From positions 1 through 31,020 of the forward strand of contig JBFFNE010000028.1 in assembly GCA_041563315.1 (NCBI GenBank): a stretch of DNA of 31,020 bases, read 5' to 3'. The DNA is from JBFEYJ01 sp041563315 (GTDB taxonomy: Bacteria > Pseudomonadota > Gammaproteobacteria > Thiohalomonadales > Thiohalomonadaceae). This document shows positions 17,055 through 24,841 of the stretch, in pieces. Within the stretch, counting starts at the first letter, position 1. Each line of letters opens with the position of its first letter. The notes below the pieces were generated by a model that saw only the letters and a list, made by a program, of their open reading frames with translations, was not told the DNA's origin and searched no databases. The position numbers and the translations under genes were made by a program.

Positions 17055-17561
17055 ATGTTAGCGAAAGTGAAAAAACGCTTACCCAAATTGCTGCTAGAGC
17101 TTGCACTGCTGGTCCTTTTTGTTCTCGCCCTGGAGGCCTTTCTCACCCGCGATGCGGTCAGCGGGAAAGCGCCGCCATTTGATGGCGTTACTCTCAGTGG
17201 AGAGCCCTTCACTCTCACCTCGCTGCAGGGCAAGCCCGCCGTAGTCCACTTTTGGGCTACCTGGTGCCCGGTGTGCAATCTGGAGCACGGCATGATCGAC
17301 AGCTTGGCCGATAGTTATCCTGTGATCACCATTGCCATGCAGTCAGGTGAAGAGAGTGAGGTGGTGGCGGTAATGCAGGCGGAGGGGGTGGACTACCCGG
17401 TGATCAACGATCCGCAGGGAGCCCTTGCCCGCATCTATGGCGTCAGTGGTGTGCCGGCCAGTTTCGTGCTCGATGATAATGGCGACGTGCGGTTCGTTGC
17501 CCGTGGGTATACCAGCGGACTGGGGATGCGGTTGAGGTTGTGGTGGGCGGGATCATTCTGA
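17055..17561 (+). CDS. Membrane-anchored TlpA/ScsD-like thiol-disulfide oxidoreductase
   Basis: This is a thioredoxin-fold protein exposed to the periplasm. With the start at 17055 it has 168 residues; AGGA lies six to seven bases upstream, and the earlier in-frame starts at 16947, 17004 and 17040 lack one. A short basic N-terminus (MLAKVKKRLPK) precedes one transmembrane helix (about 11-30). The TlpA-like domain follows with W70-C71-P-V-C74 as active site and the cis-proline in GVPASFVLDD (P134). The GDVRFVARGYTS tail resembles ScsD, a protein-disulfide oxidoreductase from copper-tolerance loci. It may serve cytochrome c maturation, copper handling or envelope disulfide reduction; no partner gene is adjacent to decide. 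Confidence 0.88.
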   Translation: MLAKVKKRLPKLLLELALLVLFVLALEAFLTRDAVSGKAPPFDGVTLSGEPFTLTSLQGKPAVVHFWATWCPVCNLEHGMIDSLADSYPVITIAMQSGEESEVVAVMQAEGVDYPVINDPQGALARIYGVSGVPASFVLDDNGDVRFVARGYTSGLGMRLRLWWAGSF

Positions 17562-17725
17562 GAGGGCGGCGCAACGTGGTTGCATGGGACCGCCAAGCCT
17601 GAATTTTAATTTGCTCTTAAGATTCCTCCTGTATTTTCTGGCGTAATGGCAATGCTGTGGCTATTGACAAAACCGGCATGACGAAACCTCTTTTATTGAA
17701 AATAAATTGACGCATTTTCAGTAAT

Positions 17726-17741
17726 TGCGATCATGTTCACG
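17726..17741. promoter_or_regulatory. CRP/Vfr-like palindrome upstream of the transglutaminase-ligase operon
   Basis: TGCGA-TCATGT-TCACG resembles the CRP consensus TGTGA-N6-TCACA with one mismatch in each half. It lies about 70-85 bases upstream of the first gene of the operon. Possible -35 hexamers are TTGACA (17664-17669) and TTGACG (17707-17712), but neither has a good -10 at proper spacing. Confidence 0.25.
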
Positions 17742-17809
17742 GTTGATTGAATTGGTACAGAGCATGCTTGCTGCGCCGTGGGCTGGTTAATAATAAAGGA
17801 AGCGATTTC

Positions 17810-19426
17810 ATGAATGCTGAGGCCAATAAGCGACGCCTGGCATACTGGGGGCTCATTACGTTATTGGTTGTTGCGCCATTGGGGCTGATGGGCTTCAAGC
17901 TTTTTGTGCTCGGCTATCCCTTGAAGGGATTGATTCCTGCGCTCAGCTATCAGGTTGAGTTGTCCATGCAGGTGGACGGCCATGGCGAAGGGATAACAAT
18001 CGAGACCTTCTTGCCGCGTTCTGATGCTCGCCAAACCGTATTGGAGGAGCAGCAGGCGCCGGGTGTGTTCGTGCAGAACCAGATGAGCAAAGGGCTAAAC
18101 CGCATTGCCAGCTGGGAGGCCTCGGCGGTGAATGGGCGACAGAATCTGCGTTATACGGTGCTGGTACAGACAAATCCGATTCGCTACGTACTCCCCGAAG
18201 GGGTGCCGATCCCTGACGGATATCCAGAGCAGTTGCAGCCCTATCTGCAGTCAGAAGAGGGGATCCAGGTCGAAGATCCACTGATACTTGAGCGTCTGAA
18301 TCACATCCTGCCCCCGGCTCAGGAACGAAACGTATCCGAGAGCTTGGTCGCCATTCATCGTCATTTGCAGGATGATTTTACAAATCGAAATTTTTCGGGC
18401 TACACCGATGCTCTGACCGCATTGAAACTGGGTGAAGCCAGCTGTAATGGCAAGGGAAGGCTGTTTGTGGCAATGGCACGCAGGATAAATATCCCGGCAC
18501 GCCTGGTGGGAGGCTTTATCATGAGTGGCGGCAGCAAACGCACTAGCCATCAGTGGGTTGAAGCCTATATGAATGGCCACTGGGTACCTTTCGATACCAT
18601 CAACGATCACCTCGCCGAAATCCCATCCAATTTCCTCACGCTTTATTACGGTGACGAGGTGTTGTTCAAGCATACAGGAAACATTAATTTCCAGTATCAC
18701 TTTGCCACCATAAAAAAGCTGGTGCCACGCTACGAGGCACAACAGGTGCTGGGTGAGTCCATCTTCAATATGGTGAATTTTTATGCCATCTTCGAGCGCG
18801 TCGGCATGTCGCAGGAATTGCTGAAAGTATTGTTGATGATTCCGCTCGGGGCCTTCGTTACCGTTGTGTTTCGCAACGTGATCGGCGTGGAGACATTCGG
18901 AACGTTTCTTCCGGCCCTGATAGCCGCTGCCGCACGAGAGACCGGGTTGCTATGGGGGATTATCGGCTTTGTGCTGATTATTGCGATAACTGCAAAAATC
19001 AGAAGAGGTCTCGATTGGCTGCAGTTGCTGCATTCACCGAAAATGGCCGTGATCCTTGCCGTCGTGGTGCTGGTGATGATGACGTTAACAGCCAGTGGTG
19101 TATATTTGGGTCTGTTCGAACTGGCGCAAATCACGCTTTTTCCCATTGCGATTCTGGCGATTACCGCAGAGCGATTTGCCATTATCAGTGAAGAGCAGGG
19201 GATCCGTAAGGCGATGCGTCTGATGTTTACCACCATTATTGTTACCGCAGCAGCGTATGCCGTGATGTCATCCATGTTTATGCAATCGCTGTTTCTGGCC
19301 TTTCCAGAGCTGTTGCTGGTGGTAATGGCGTTGAATATCTGGTTGGGACGCTGGGTTGGAATGCGGCTTATGGAGTATTACCGCTTCAGGCATCTGTTGC
19401 GTACCGAGTCAGCGTCTCATGTTTAA
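17810..19426 (+). CDS. Transglutaminase-like protein fused to seven membrane helices (UUP1-type)
   Basis: This 538-residue protein is of the type catalogued as an inactive transglutaminase fused to a seven-helix membrane domain. The start at 17810 has AAGGAAG eight bases upstream; the frame is open from a TTG at 17747, without support. One N-terminal helix (about 12-36) is followed by a periplasmic domain to about 340. Its transglutaminase core shows C212 (GEASCNGKG), H247 (SHQWVEAY) and D262 (WVPFDTIND), the spacing of a working Cys-His-Asp triad. From about 343 to 525 come seven hydrophobic segments (IPLGAFVTVVFRNVIGVETFGTFLP, etc.). It overlaps the downstream ATP-grasp gene by eight bases. 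Families like this are known to travel with RimK-like ligases. An envelope amide- or peptide-bond chemistry is inferred. Confidence 0.9.
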   Translation: MNAEANKRRLAYWGLITLLVVAPLGLMGFKLFVLGYPLKGLIPALSYQVELSMQVDGHGEGITIETFLPRSDARQTVLEEQQAPGVFVQNQMSKGLNRIASWEASAVNGRQNLRYTVLVQTNPIRYVLPEGVPIPDGYPEQLQPYLQSEEGIQVEDPLILERLNHILPPAQERNVSESLVAIHRHLQDDFTNRNFSGYTDALTALKLGEASCNGKGRLFVAMARRINIPARLVGGFIMSGGSKRTSHQWVEAYMNGHWVPFDTINDHLAEIPSNFLTLYYGDEVLFKHTGNINFQYHFATIKKLVPRYEAQQVLGESIFNMVNFYAIFERVGMSQELLKVLLMIPLGAFVTVVFRNVIGVETFGTFLPALIAAAARETGLLWGIIGFVLIIAITAKIRRGLDWLQLLHSPKMAVILAVVVLVMMTLTASGVYLGLFELAQITLFPIAILAITAERFAIISEEQGIRKAMRLMFTTIIVTAAAYAVMSSMFMQSLFLAFPELLLVVMALNIWLGRWVGMRLMEYYRFRHLLRTESASHV

Positions 19427-20303
19427 ATGGATTCAAAAGTGGCGAAGCCTAAGTGCTGCATCCGCCCAGGTGCTGACAATGAACAGACGTAATCTCGGTT
19501 ATGTCTACCCTTACAATGCGCGCCGGGATTTTCCTGTCGCCAACGATAAATTGCTGTGCAAGGAAATTCTCGCACCTGTGGGAGTGCCGTTGGCGAAGAC
19601 CCACTTCAGCTATCGCTATTTCTTTGAGCTTGCGAACCTTGAACGAGATCTGGCAACACTTGATGAGTTCGTGATTAAACCCTCTCAGGGTAGCGCGGGT
19701 AACGGCATTCTTGTGGTTGTTGAAAGAAAGGATGGCGAATGGATTGGTATTAACGGAAAGCGGTACGGCATTGACGCGCTGAAGCGCCATATCTCGGACA
19801 TTATTTTCGGTGTCTACTCCTTCGACAATCAGGATGCTGCAATTATAGAGCAGCGTGTAATACAGCATCAGGCTATCAGCAGGCTGTTTGATAGCGGTCT
19901 TGCCGATGTGCGAATTATCATGTTTCAGAATCAACCGATACAGGCCATGAGCCGAGTGCCGACGCTGGCCTCAGACGGCAAGGCGAATCTTCACCAGGGT
20001 GCTGTGGGACTGGGTCTGGACCTGGAGAGCGGTTGCTGCAGCTCCGCCATGCTGAAAGGGTCGGCTGTCAGCCACCATCCAGACAGCGGTGCTCCACTTG
20101 TCGGCGTCACGATTCCCTTCTGGGATGAAATCCTCATTCATGCAAAGCATATTGCCTTGGAGGTTCCATTGAAGTACCTGGGAATCGATATTGCTATCGG
20201 GGAACATGGCCCGGTGCTGCTGGAGATCAATGCCCGTCCGGGACTGGAGATTCAGAACGTGAATCGGCAGGCCATGCGAACACTACTGGAAGCCATTCAA
20301 TGA
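19419..20303 (+). CDS. RimK-like ATP-grasp ligase (alpha-L-glutamate ligase-like)
   Basis: This 294-residue ATP-grasp amidoligase is related to RimK, which adds glutamates to a protein or peptide by an acyl-phosphate route. The start at 19419 gives the N-terminus MFKWIQKW followed by MNRRNLGYVYPYNARR, which matches the family layout better than the frame's earlier start; it overlaps the preceding stop by eight bases. The ATP-binding glycine-rich loop is IKPSQGSAGNG (86-96). The metal- and ATP-binding LLEINARPGLE (E269, N271, R273) is near the C-terminus, with DVRIIMF and GKANLHQGAVG between. It is cytoplasmic. The acceptor is unknown. Its tight coupling with a membrane transglutaminase-like protein and a TPR/outer-membrane pair suggests that its product is a peptide or modified envelope component. 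Confidence 0.92.
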   Translation: MFKWIQKWRSLSAASAQVLTMNRRNLGYVYPYNARRDFPVANDKLLCKEILAPVGVPLAKTHFSYRYFFELANLERDLATLDEFVIKPSQGSAGNGILVVVERKDGEWIGINGKRYGIDALKRHISDIIFGVYSFDNQDAAIIEQRVIQHQAISRLFDSGLADVRIIMFQNQPIQAMSRVPTLASDGKANLHQGAVGLGLDLESGCCSSAMLKGSAVSHHPDSGAPLVGVTIPFWDEILIHAKHIALEVPLKYLGIDIAIGEHGPVLLEINARPGLEIQNVNRQAMRTLLEAIQ

Positions 20304-22207
20304 ACCGCGCCTTTAAGGAGAGCTTTGTTCCGATTCTTGGATTGCTGGGCTTGTTGTTCCTGCTGTTGCTTTATGTTCGTTATCAGGTCGGGCTGGATGC
20401 AGACGAAGCTACGGTAATAACCGTTCAAGCTTCTGTCGGAGAAGAGGCGGAGAGCGGCCTTCTGGAGGAAGTGCCGGAACTCCTACTTACAGACGATAAA
20501 CAGGCCAGAAAAATCTTCACGCTGATCATGTCGAGAAAATGGCAGCAGGCAGAAAGTCTGGTCAAGCCGATGACAGAAGTACGCAATGACGCACTGGTAT
20601 GGTCTTTGTTTGGCATCCTGCGATACAAGCAGGGGAAATACGACGAAGCGCTAAGTTTCCTTGACCGCGCCGCCAAGATGACGCCTGTCTGGCCAACACT
20701 GTTTTTCTACCGTGCACTGGTCCATACCCGGTTGGATAACTTCGACGCCGCCACTGATGACTATCGCAGGGTAATGCAGTTTAACGAGAACCACTTTGAA
20801 GCACATTATAACCTCGGATTGTTGCTGATCAGGAAAAAGAAGTTTTCAGAGGCTGTGGCGTTATTTGAACGTGCATCGGCGTTGGCCGGTGGCGCCCGCA
20901 AGGCGCGCGCCTATTACCAGCTTGGGCGTGCCTGGACGGAGCAAGGGGCTGAGTTTTACGAGCAGGCGAGCGTAAACTTCAATCTGGCAGTACGTCATTT
21001 GCCGGGTTTTATAGAGCCGCGTCTGGCACTGGCGAAACTGCAACCCAATACCGAACAGGGCAGGGAGTCCGCGGAGAAGCAATTGCAGGAGGTTCTGGAA
21101 CTTGATGCCGGAAATCCCTCGACACTGTTTGCTCTGGCACAGCTTGAGGCTGCCAATGATAATATCATTTCCGCCTTGGCTCGCTATCGGAAGCTGTTGC
21201 AATATGCCCCGGACCACATGGCCGGAAGGTACAATCTTGCGCTATTGCTGCTAAAGGAAAAAAGGTGGCTTGAAGCGCGTGATAATTTCGATAGGGTCAT
21301 TGAATCCAACCCGCAAAATGTCACTGCACTGTTTAATCGCGGGCGGGCAAACTACCGCCTTGAGGAATACGCCTTAGCAATCGAGGATTACCAAAAAGCG
21401 CTCGCCTTAAAAAATGGTGACTATCCAGAGACGCTATTGAATCTCGGTCTGGTCTATGTGTCACTGAAGGATTTCAAGGCGGCAGAGCAGAGTTATCGGA
21501 AAGCCTTGTCATTGCGCGATGATTACCCCTCTGCCTGGTACAACCTCGGCCTGCTTTTCATGCGTCAGGATAAAAGCGATGAGGCGCTTAATGCTTTTGA
21601 TCGTGCGGTCAGCTTGCGTGAGAATTATGTGCAGGCGTGGTACAACCTAGGGGTGATTTACGGGCGGAAAGGGCAGAATGAGAAATCGATTTTCGCTTAT
21701 AAAACTGCGCTCAAGATACGCCCGGAATATACCAAGGCGCAATTGAATCTGGCGGTACGCCTGGTGCGCACGGGGCAGCCACTCGAGGCGATCGCGCACT
21801 ATCGCAAGGCGCTGGAGTTGGATGCTACCTATTCTTCTGCCTGGTACAACATGGCACTGGCGCATATGGAATTAAAACAGTATGAGGAGGCAGAACAAGC
21901 CGTTCGAAGGATGTTGGCACTGGAGCCTGATAGTCTCAATGCAAGACTGTTGCTTGCCGACACGCTGTCTGCCCTTGGCCGCTCTGCGGATGCCGTTGAT
22001 GTCCTGGAAGAAGCGGTAGATATCGAATCCAACAGCCCTGTGCTGCGGTTGGCGTTGGCGAAAAGTCTGCGCGAGCTTAATAAGCTGGAGCGGGCGAGAA
22101 GAGAAGTGTACAAGGGGCTTGCGCTAGAACCTGAGAATAAAGCGCTTCATGAAGAGTTGCGGTTGCTTGAAGCACGATTAAACACTAAATCCGAGGCGAG
22201 AAAATGA
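20300..22207 (+). CDS. Membrane-anchored TPR-repeat protein
   Basis: This 635-residue protein has a single N-terminal transmembrane helix (about residues 10-29, FVPILGLLGLLFLLLLYVRY), a short acidic linker, and then TPR repeats from about 75 to the end, roughly fourteen by eye. Signature stretches such as FEAHYNLGLLLIRKKKFSEAV, PSAWYNLGLLFMRQDKSDEAL and YSSAWYNMALAHMELKQYEEA recur at 34-residue spacing. With the helix as anchor, the repeats would lie in the periplasm and act as a scaffold. The gene starts inside the preceding stop (ATGA) and ends inside the next start (ATGA), so its translation is coupled on both sides. In export systems, TPR proteins often bridge inner- and outer-membrane parts. 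The partner here would be the beta-barrel protein encoded next. Confidence 0.9.
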   Translation: MNRAFKESFVPILGLLGLLFLLLLYVRYQVGLDADEATVITVQASVGEEAESGLLEEVPELLLTDDKQARKIFTLIMSRKWQQAESLVKPMTEVRNDALVWSLFGILRYKQGKYDEALSFLDRAAKMTPVWPTLFFYRALVHTRLDNFDAATDDYRRVMQFNENHFEAHYNLGLLLIRKKKFSEAVALFERASALAGGARKARAYYQLGRAWTEQGAEFYEQASVNFNLAVRHLPGFIEPRLALAKLQPNTEQGRESAEKQLQEVLELDAGNPSTLFALAQLEAANDNIISALARYRKLLQYAPDHMAGRYNLALLLLKEKRWLEARDNFDRVIESNPQNVTALFNRGRANYRLEEYALAIEDYQKALALKNGDYPETLLNLGLVYVSLKDFKAAEQSYRKALSLRDDYPSAWYNLGLLFMRQDKSDEALNAFDRAVSLRENYVQAWYNLGVIYGRKGQNEKSIFAYKTALKIRPEYTKAQLNLAVRLVRTGQPLEAIAHYRKALELDATYSSAWYNMALAHMELKQYEEAEQAVRRMLALEPDSLNARLLLADTLSALGRSADAVDVLEEAVDIESNSPVLRLALAKSLRELNKLERARREVYKGLALEPENKALHEELRLLEARLNTKSEARK

Positions 22208-23397
22208 ATAAACAAAGTATCTTGATTGCCGTTTCACTGGCTCTGTCAAGTGCAGGTGCTGCTGCAACAGACGTGTCTCCTGTTAATTTTAACTGGTCGA
22301 TAGAAAGCGGTATGGGGTATGAAACCAACGTCTACCACACACCGGACCATGACTATGTCGATTACTATGCGGATCCAAACGGTGGGGTGATTGCACAGCC
22401 GGAAGAGCAGGCTGGAGTATTTATTCCGCTCAAGGCAAAGACGCAACTCATTACACCACTGAACGCCCATGCGGCACTAAACGCCAGATACCGATTCAGT
22501 GGCTACTATTATCCTGAATCTGCACTCAATGATGCCAGTTCAACCGATCATGAGTTGAATCTAGGCACTGATTTTGCGTTGGGGGAAAAAGGACGCAAAG
22601 GCAAGGCTTATGCGGGCATTTTTGTGCGAAGTCACGACAAGGTGTATGTGGATCACGACAATGGTTACCCAAAAACGTCTACGGCCGGGGTCGACGTATC
22701 CAATCGTTATACCTACAAGAGCTTTGGTTTAGAAGGCGATTACGAGCGCAAGCTGTCACGCAGAAACAGTGTCGGAGTCAAAACTGTGCTGGAGAGTCTG
22801 GACTATGAAGATCCGGTAGCATGGAACCAGTACGACCACACCTATTTTATGCTGGAAACCTATCTTGAACATCGCCTGGGAAGGAAAACCAACTTAAGTG
22901 CCGGCATCAGCACCGAGCTTCGTGATTATAGTGAGCGACATGCGTATAGCGCCGATGGAAGACTGTTGGCGAGCAACCCTTTGCTGACATACAAATACAT
23001 GATTTATGAGCTTGGGCTTCGTCATCGATTCAGCGCGAACACAGTCAGCTACTTTGATTATGAACTTCTGCAGCGTCGTGATAGCCACGTTGGTTACAAC
23101 GATATGGATCAAAGCAGCTTCAAAGTCAGGGTGATACACGATATAAATGATCGGATGCGGTTGCGTGTCAAAGTGCGATTTTTTGACCGCGATTATCTCA
23201 ACGCCTTCAACTTCGAGGAACCCTCACAAGGGATAAAAAGTGCTTCAGGCTCTGACCTGCTACTGAGCGGTGAGTACCGTTGGAATCAACACAAAAAGTA
23301 CTATGCCGATTTTAAGCAAAACACTCGAGACAACTCCGATGACCGCTACCAGTATGACAACTCATCATTGATTGTCGGTGCGAAGTGGGAATATTGA
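22204..23397 (+). CDS. Probable outer-membrane beta-barrel protein, unknown family
   Basis: This 397-residue protein has a clear signal peptide (MNKQSILIAVSLALSSAGAAA, cleavage near residue 21-22). The mature part is rich in tyrosine and alternating polar-hydrophobic strands (for example HAALNARYRFSGYYY, KSFGLEGDYERKL, MRLRVKVRFFDRDY) with charged turns, and ends in KWEY. An aromatic last residue is usual for BAM-inserted outer-membrane proteins. The motif SGMGYETNVY at the start resembles surface-exposed barrel families that begin with an NxY-like strand. I do not recognise a named family. Its ATG overlaps the TPR gene's stop by four bases, making it the last gene of the operon. A pore or receptor for the product of the ligase/transglutaminase pair is inference. 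Confidence 0.85.
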   Translation: MNKQSILIAVSLALSSAGAAATDVSPVNFNWSIESGMGYETNVYHTPDHDYVDYYADPNGGVIAQPEEQAGVFIPLKAKTQLITPLNAHAALNARYRFSGYYYPESALNDASSTDHELNLGTDFALGEKGRKGKAYAGIFVRSHDKVYVDHDNGYPKTSTAGVDVSNRYTYKSFGLEGDYERKLSRRNSVGVKTVLESLDYEDPVAWNQYDHTYFMLETYLEHRLGRKTNLSAGISTELRDYSERHAYSADGRLLASNPLLTYKYMIYELGLRHRFSANTVSYFDYELLQRRDSHVGYNDMDQSSFKVRVIHDINDRMRLRVKVRFFDRDYLNAFNFEEPSQGIKSASGSDLLLSGEYRWNQHKKYYADFKQNTRDNSDDRYQYDNSSLIVGAKWEY

Positions 23398-23418
23398 TCG
23401 GGTTTTAGACCGATCAAT
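23393..23418 (+). terminator. Hairpin containing the stop codon of the last operon A gene
   Basis: ATTGATCGG (23393-23401) pairs perfectly with CCGATCAAT (23410-23418) around an eight-base loop. The TGA stop (23395-23397) is inside the left arm. No T tract follows, so it is not a standard intrinsic terminator. It may protect the mRNA 3' end or work with Rho. Confidence 0.45.
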
Positions 23419-24056
23419 GAGGGAGGAGATTCGCTCAATTTCTAGTTTAAATCTTCGGTGGCATGGACGCTCCACTTGGCTGTCAGGTGGCTCTGGTGAA
23501 CTATCTACATGGTACGAGTGATATTGGGTACCGGCAGTCAGTCTTGCAATATAGACCGGTGCAATTATTGCCGCGACACTCAGCGCGAATCGGAACCTTG
23601 CTCAATCTCGCGGTTCGCTAAAGTCTGTTCTATGTATGCCTCATCGTATAACTCGCGGCCTGCATCTATGCTAGTCGCTCAGGCTTCGCTTTAAACTTCA
23701 CGGTTCAACGGCTTGTCCGTCTTATCGAACAATGTAAAAAAATGTCTGTTCGATGTTGATTTCTTCCTGAATCTGGCCCACATTTTTTTGATGTCACCAC
23801 TAGAAACTCCCAGCCACCTGTTCGATATTTCGTGTCGTTCGGGGTCATGGGCAAGAGTACCCATGTTGCCCAGCGGGTTGAAACCACACACAGTGTCCAC
23901 GAATAGATAAGTATCCCTGGGCAATCCGAAACCCTGCGGTGTTGATCTCGAATGGCCGGATCTCAGCTATCCTGCTAATGAATCAACGAAATAAGATGTC
24001 CAGGACGACTTACTCTTCACCCGGACATCCCCTTCTTTCTTAGGGAGACGGCTCGG
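23419..24056. other. About 640 bases without a convincing gene, with inverted repeats
   Basis: Only short ORFs occur here. The longest on the minus strand (23691-23924, 77 codons) starts with TTG, lacks a Shine-Dalgarno and matches nothing I know. An 8-base perfect inverted repeat, ATCGAACA (23724-23731) and TGTTCGAT (23747-23754), has an A/T-rich 15-base spacer; TGTTCGAT occurs again at 23819-23826. Another pair, GATGTCC (23995-24001) and GGACATC (24023-24029), lies just before a pyrimidine tract and the leader ORF of operon B. The base composition is more AT-rich than the flanks. It could hold the operon B promoter plus decayed sequence. Confidence 0.5.
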
Positions 24057-24086
24057 ATGAATGGTAGAGACGGACTGTTTTACTAG
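24057..24086 (+). CDS. Nine-codon leader ORF (MNGRDGLFY) before the VTT-domain gene
   Basis: An ATG at 24057 has AGGGAG (24042-24047) nine bases upstream and opens a nine-residue ORF ending in TAG at 24084-24086, two bases before the ATG of the next gene in another frame. That next gene has no ribosome site of its own, so translation probably reaches it by termination-reinitiation from this mini-ORF. The peptide itself may have no function. Confidence 0.4.
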   Translation: MNGRDGLFY

Positions 24087-24088
24087 CA

Positions 24089-24841
24089 ATGAAACAGACG
24101 GCGACTAAACCTCCTGGCAATCGCCTGCTGTCCCCGCTCTGGGGCATCGCTGCCAGCATTCTGTTTGTCGCGGTGCTACTGGCGATCCTGATCTGGTTTG
24201 GCGCGCATGAGCAGCTGGTGCGCCTGCTGCAGTGGTTTGATGAACAGGGGGCCTGGGCGCCGCTGCTGTTCATTCTGCTGATGGCGTCGGTGGTGGTACT
24301 GATACTTCCCGGGGTACTGCTGACAACCGGCGCCGGATTTGTGTTTGGTGTGGTGGAGGGCTCCCTTTACGTGGTCGTGGGCACCACACTCGGGGCTACC
24401 CTGGCTTTCCTGATCGCGCGTTATCTGTTTGGTCCACGTGCGCGGGACTTCACGATGGCCCATTCCCGACTACGACTGGTGAGTGATGAGCTAACCCCCC
24501 AAGGCTGGAAGATCGTGATGCTGACTCGAATGATTCCGTTTTTTCCCAGCAAGATCTCCAACTACTTTTTTGGACTGACCTCGTTCTCATTGCGCGGGTA
24601 CATCGGCGGCTCGCTGCTAGGTTTCATCCCGTTCTCCATCCACAGCGTCTATCTTGGCTCGCTCGCTGCTGATATCTCCACGCTAGGCATACGTCACACA
24701 GGTCGTTCAACCCTGGAATGGACCATTTATGGCATAGGCTTTGTGGTCACTGTGGTGGTGATCATCTATCTCAATCGGCTTGCGCGCCGTGCGTTGAATC
24801 GGTATCGCGATCAAGGTGTCATTGAAGAGGACTTACCATGA
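24089..24841 (+). CDS. TVP38/TMEM64 (VTT/DedA-like) membrane protein
   Basis: This 250-residue inner-membrane protein of the TVP38/TMEM64 family shares the VTT fold with DedA proteins, some of which move lipids between leaflets. Five or six hydrophobic segments are visible. The family core is clear: a re-entrant LLTTGAGFVFGVVEGSLYVVVGTTLGATLAFLIARYLFG region (about 72-112), then LTRMIPFFPSKISNYFFGLTSFSLRGYIGGSLLGFIP (about 148-185). The ATG at 24089 has no Shine-Dalgarno; see the leader ORF upstream. Its stop overlaps the next start (ATGA), so it is translationally coupled to the glycosidase-like gene. In context, a lipid scramblase or flippase for the lipid handled by the downstream glycosyltransferase and phosphodiesterase is plausible but unproved. 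Confidence 0.9.
   Translation: MKQTATKPPGNRLLSPLWGIAASILFVAVLLAILIWFGAHEQLVRLLQWFDEQGAWAPLLFILLMASVVVLILPGVLLTTGAGFVFGVVEGSLYVVVGTTLGATLAFLIARYLFGPRARDFTMAHSRLRLVSDELTPQGWKIVMLTRMIPFFPSKISNYFFGLTSFSLRGYIGGSLLGFIPFSIHSVYLGSLAADISTLGIRHTGRSTLEWTIYGIGFVVTVVVIIYLNRLARRALNRYRDQGVIEEDLP

Noticed and set aside
17747..17809. Upstream TTG start for the transglutaminase-7TM protein
   Set aside because: There is no ribosome site before the TTG, whereas ATG at 17810 has AAGGAAG at good spacing and places the transmembrane helix at the N-terminus.
23691..23924. 77-codon minus-strand ORF as a gene
   Set aside because: It starts with TTG, has no Shine-Dalgarno, no upstream ATG before the next stop and no recognisable motif. 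It is kept only as part of the unexplained spacer.
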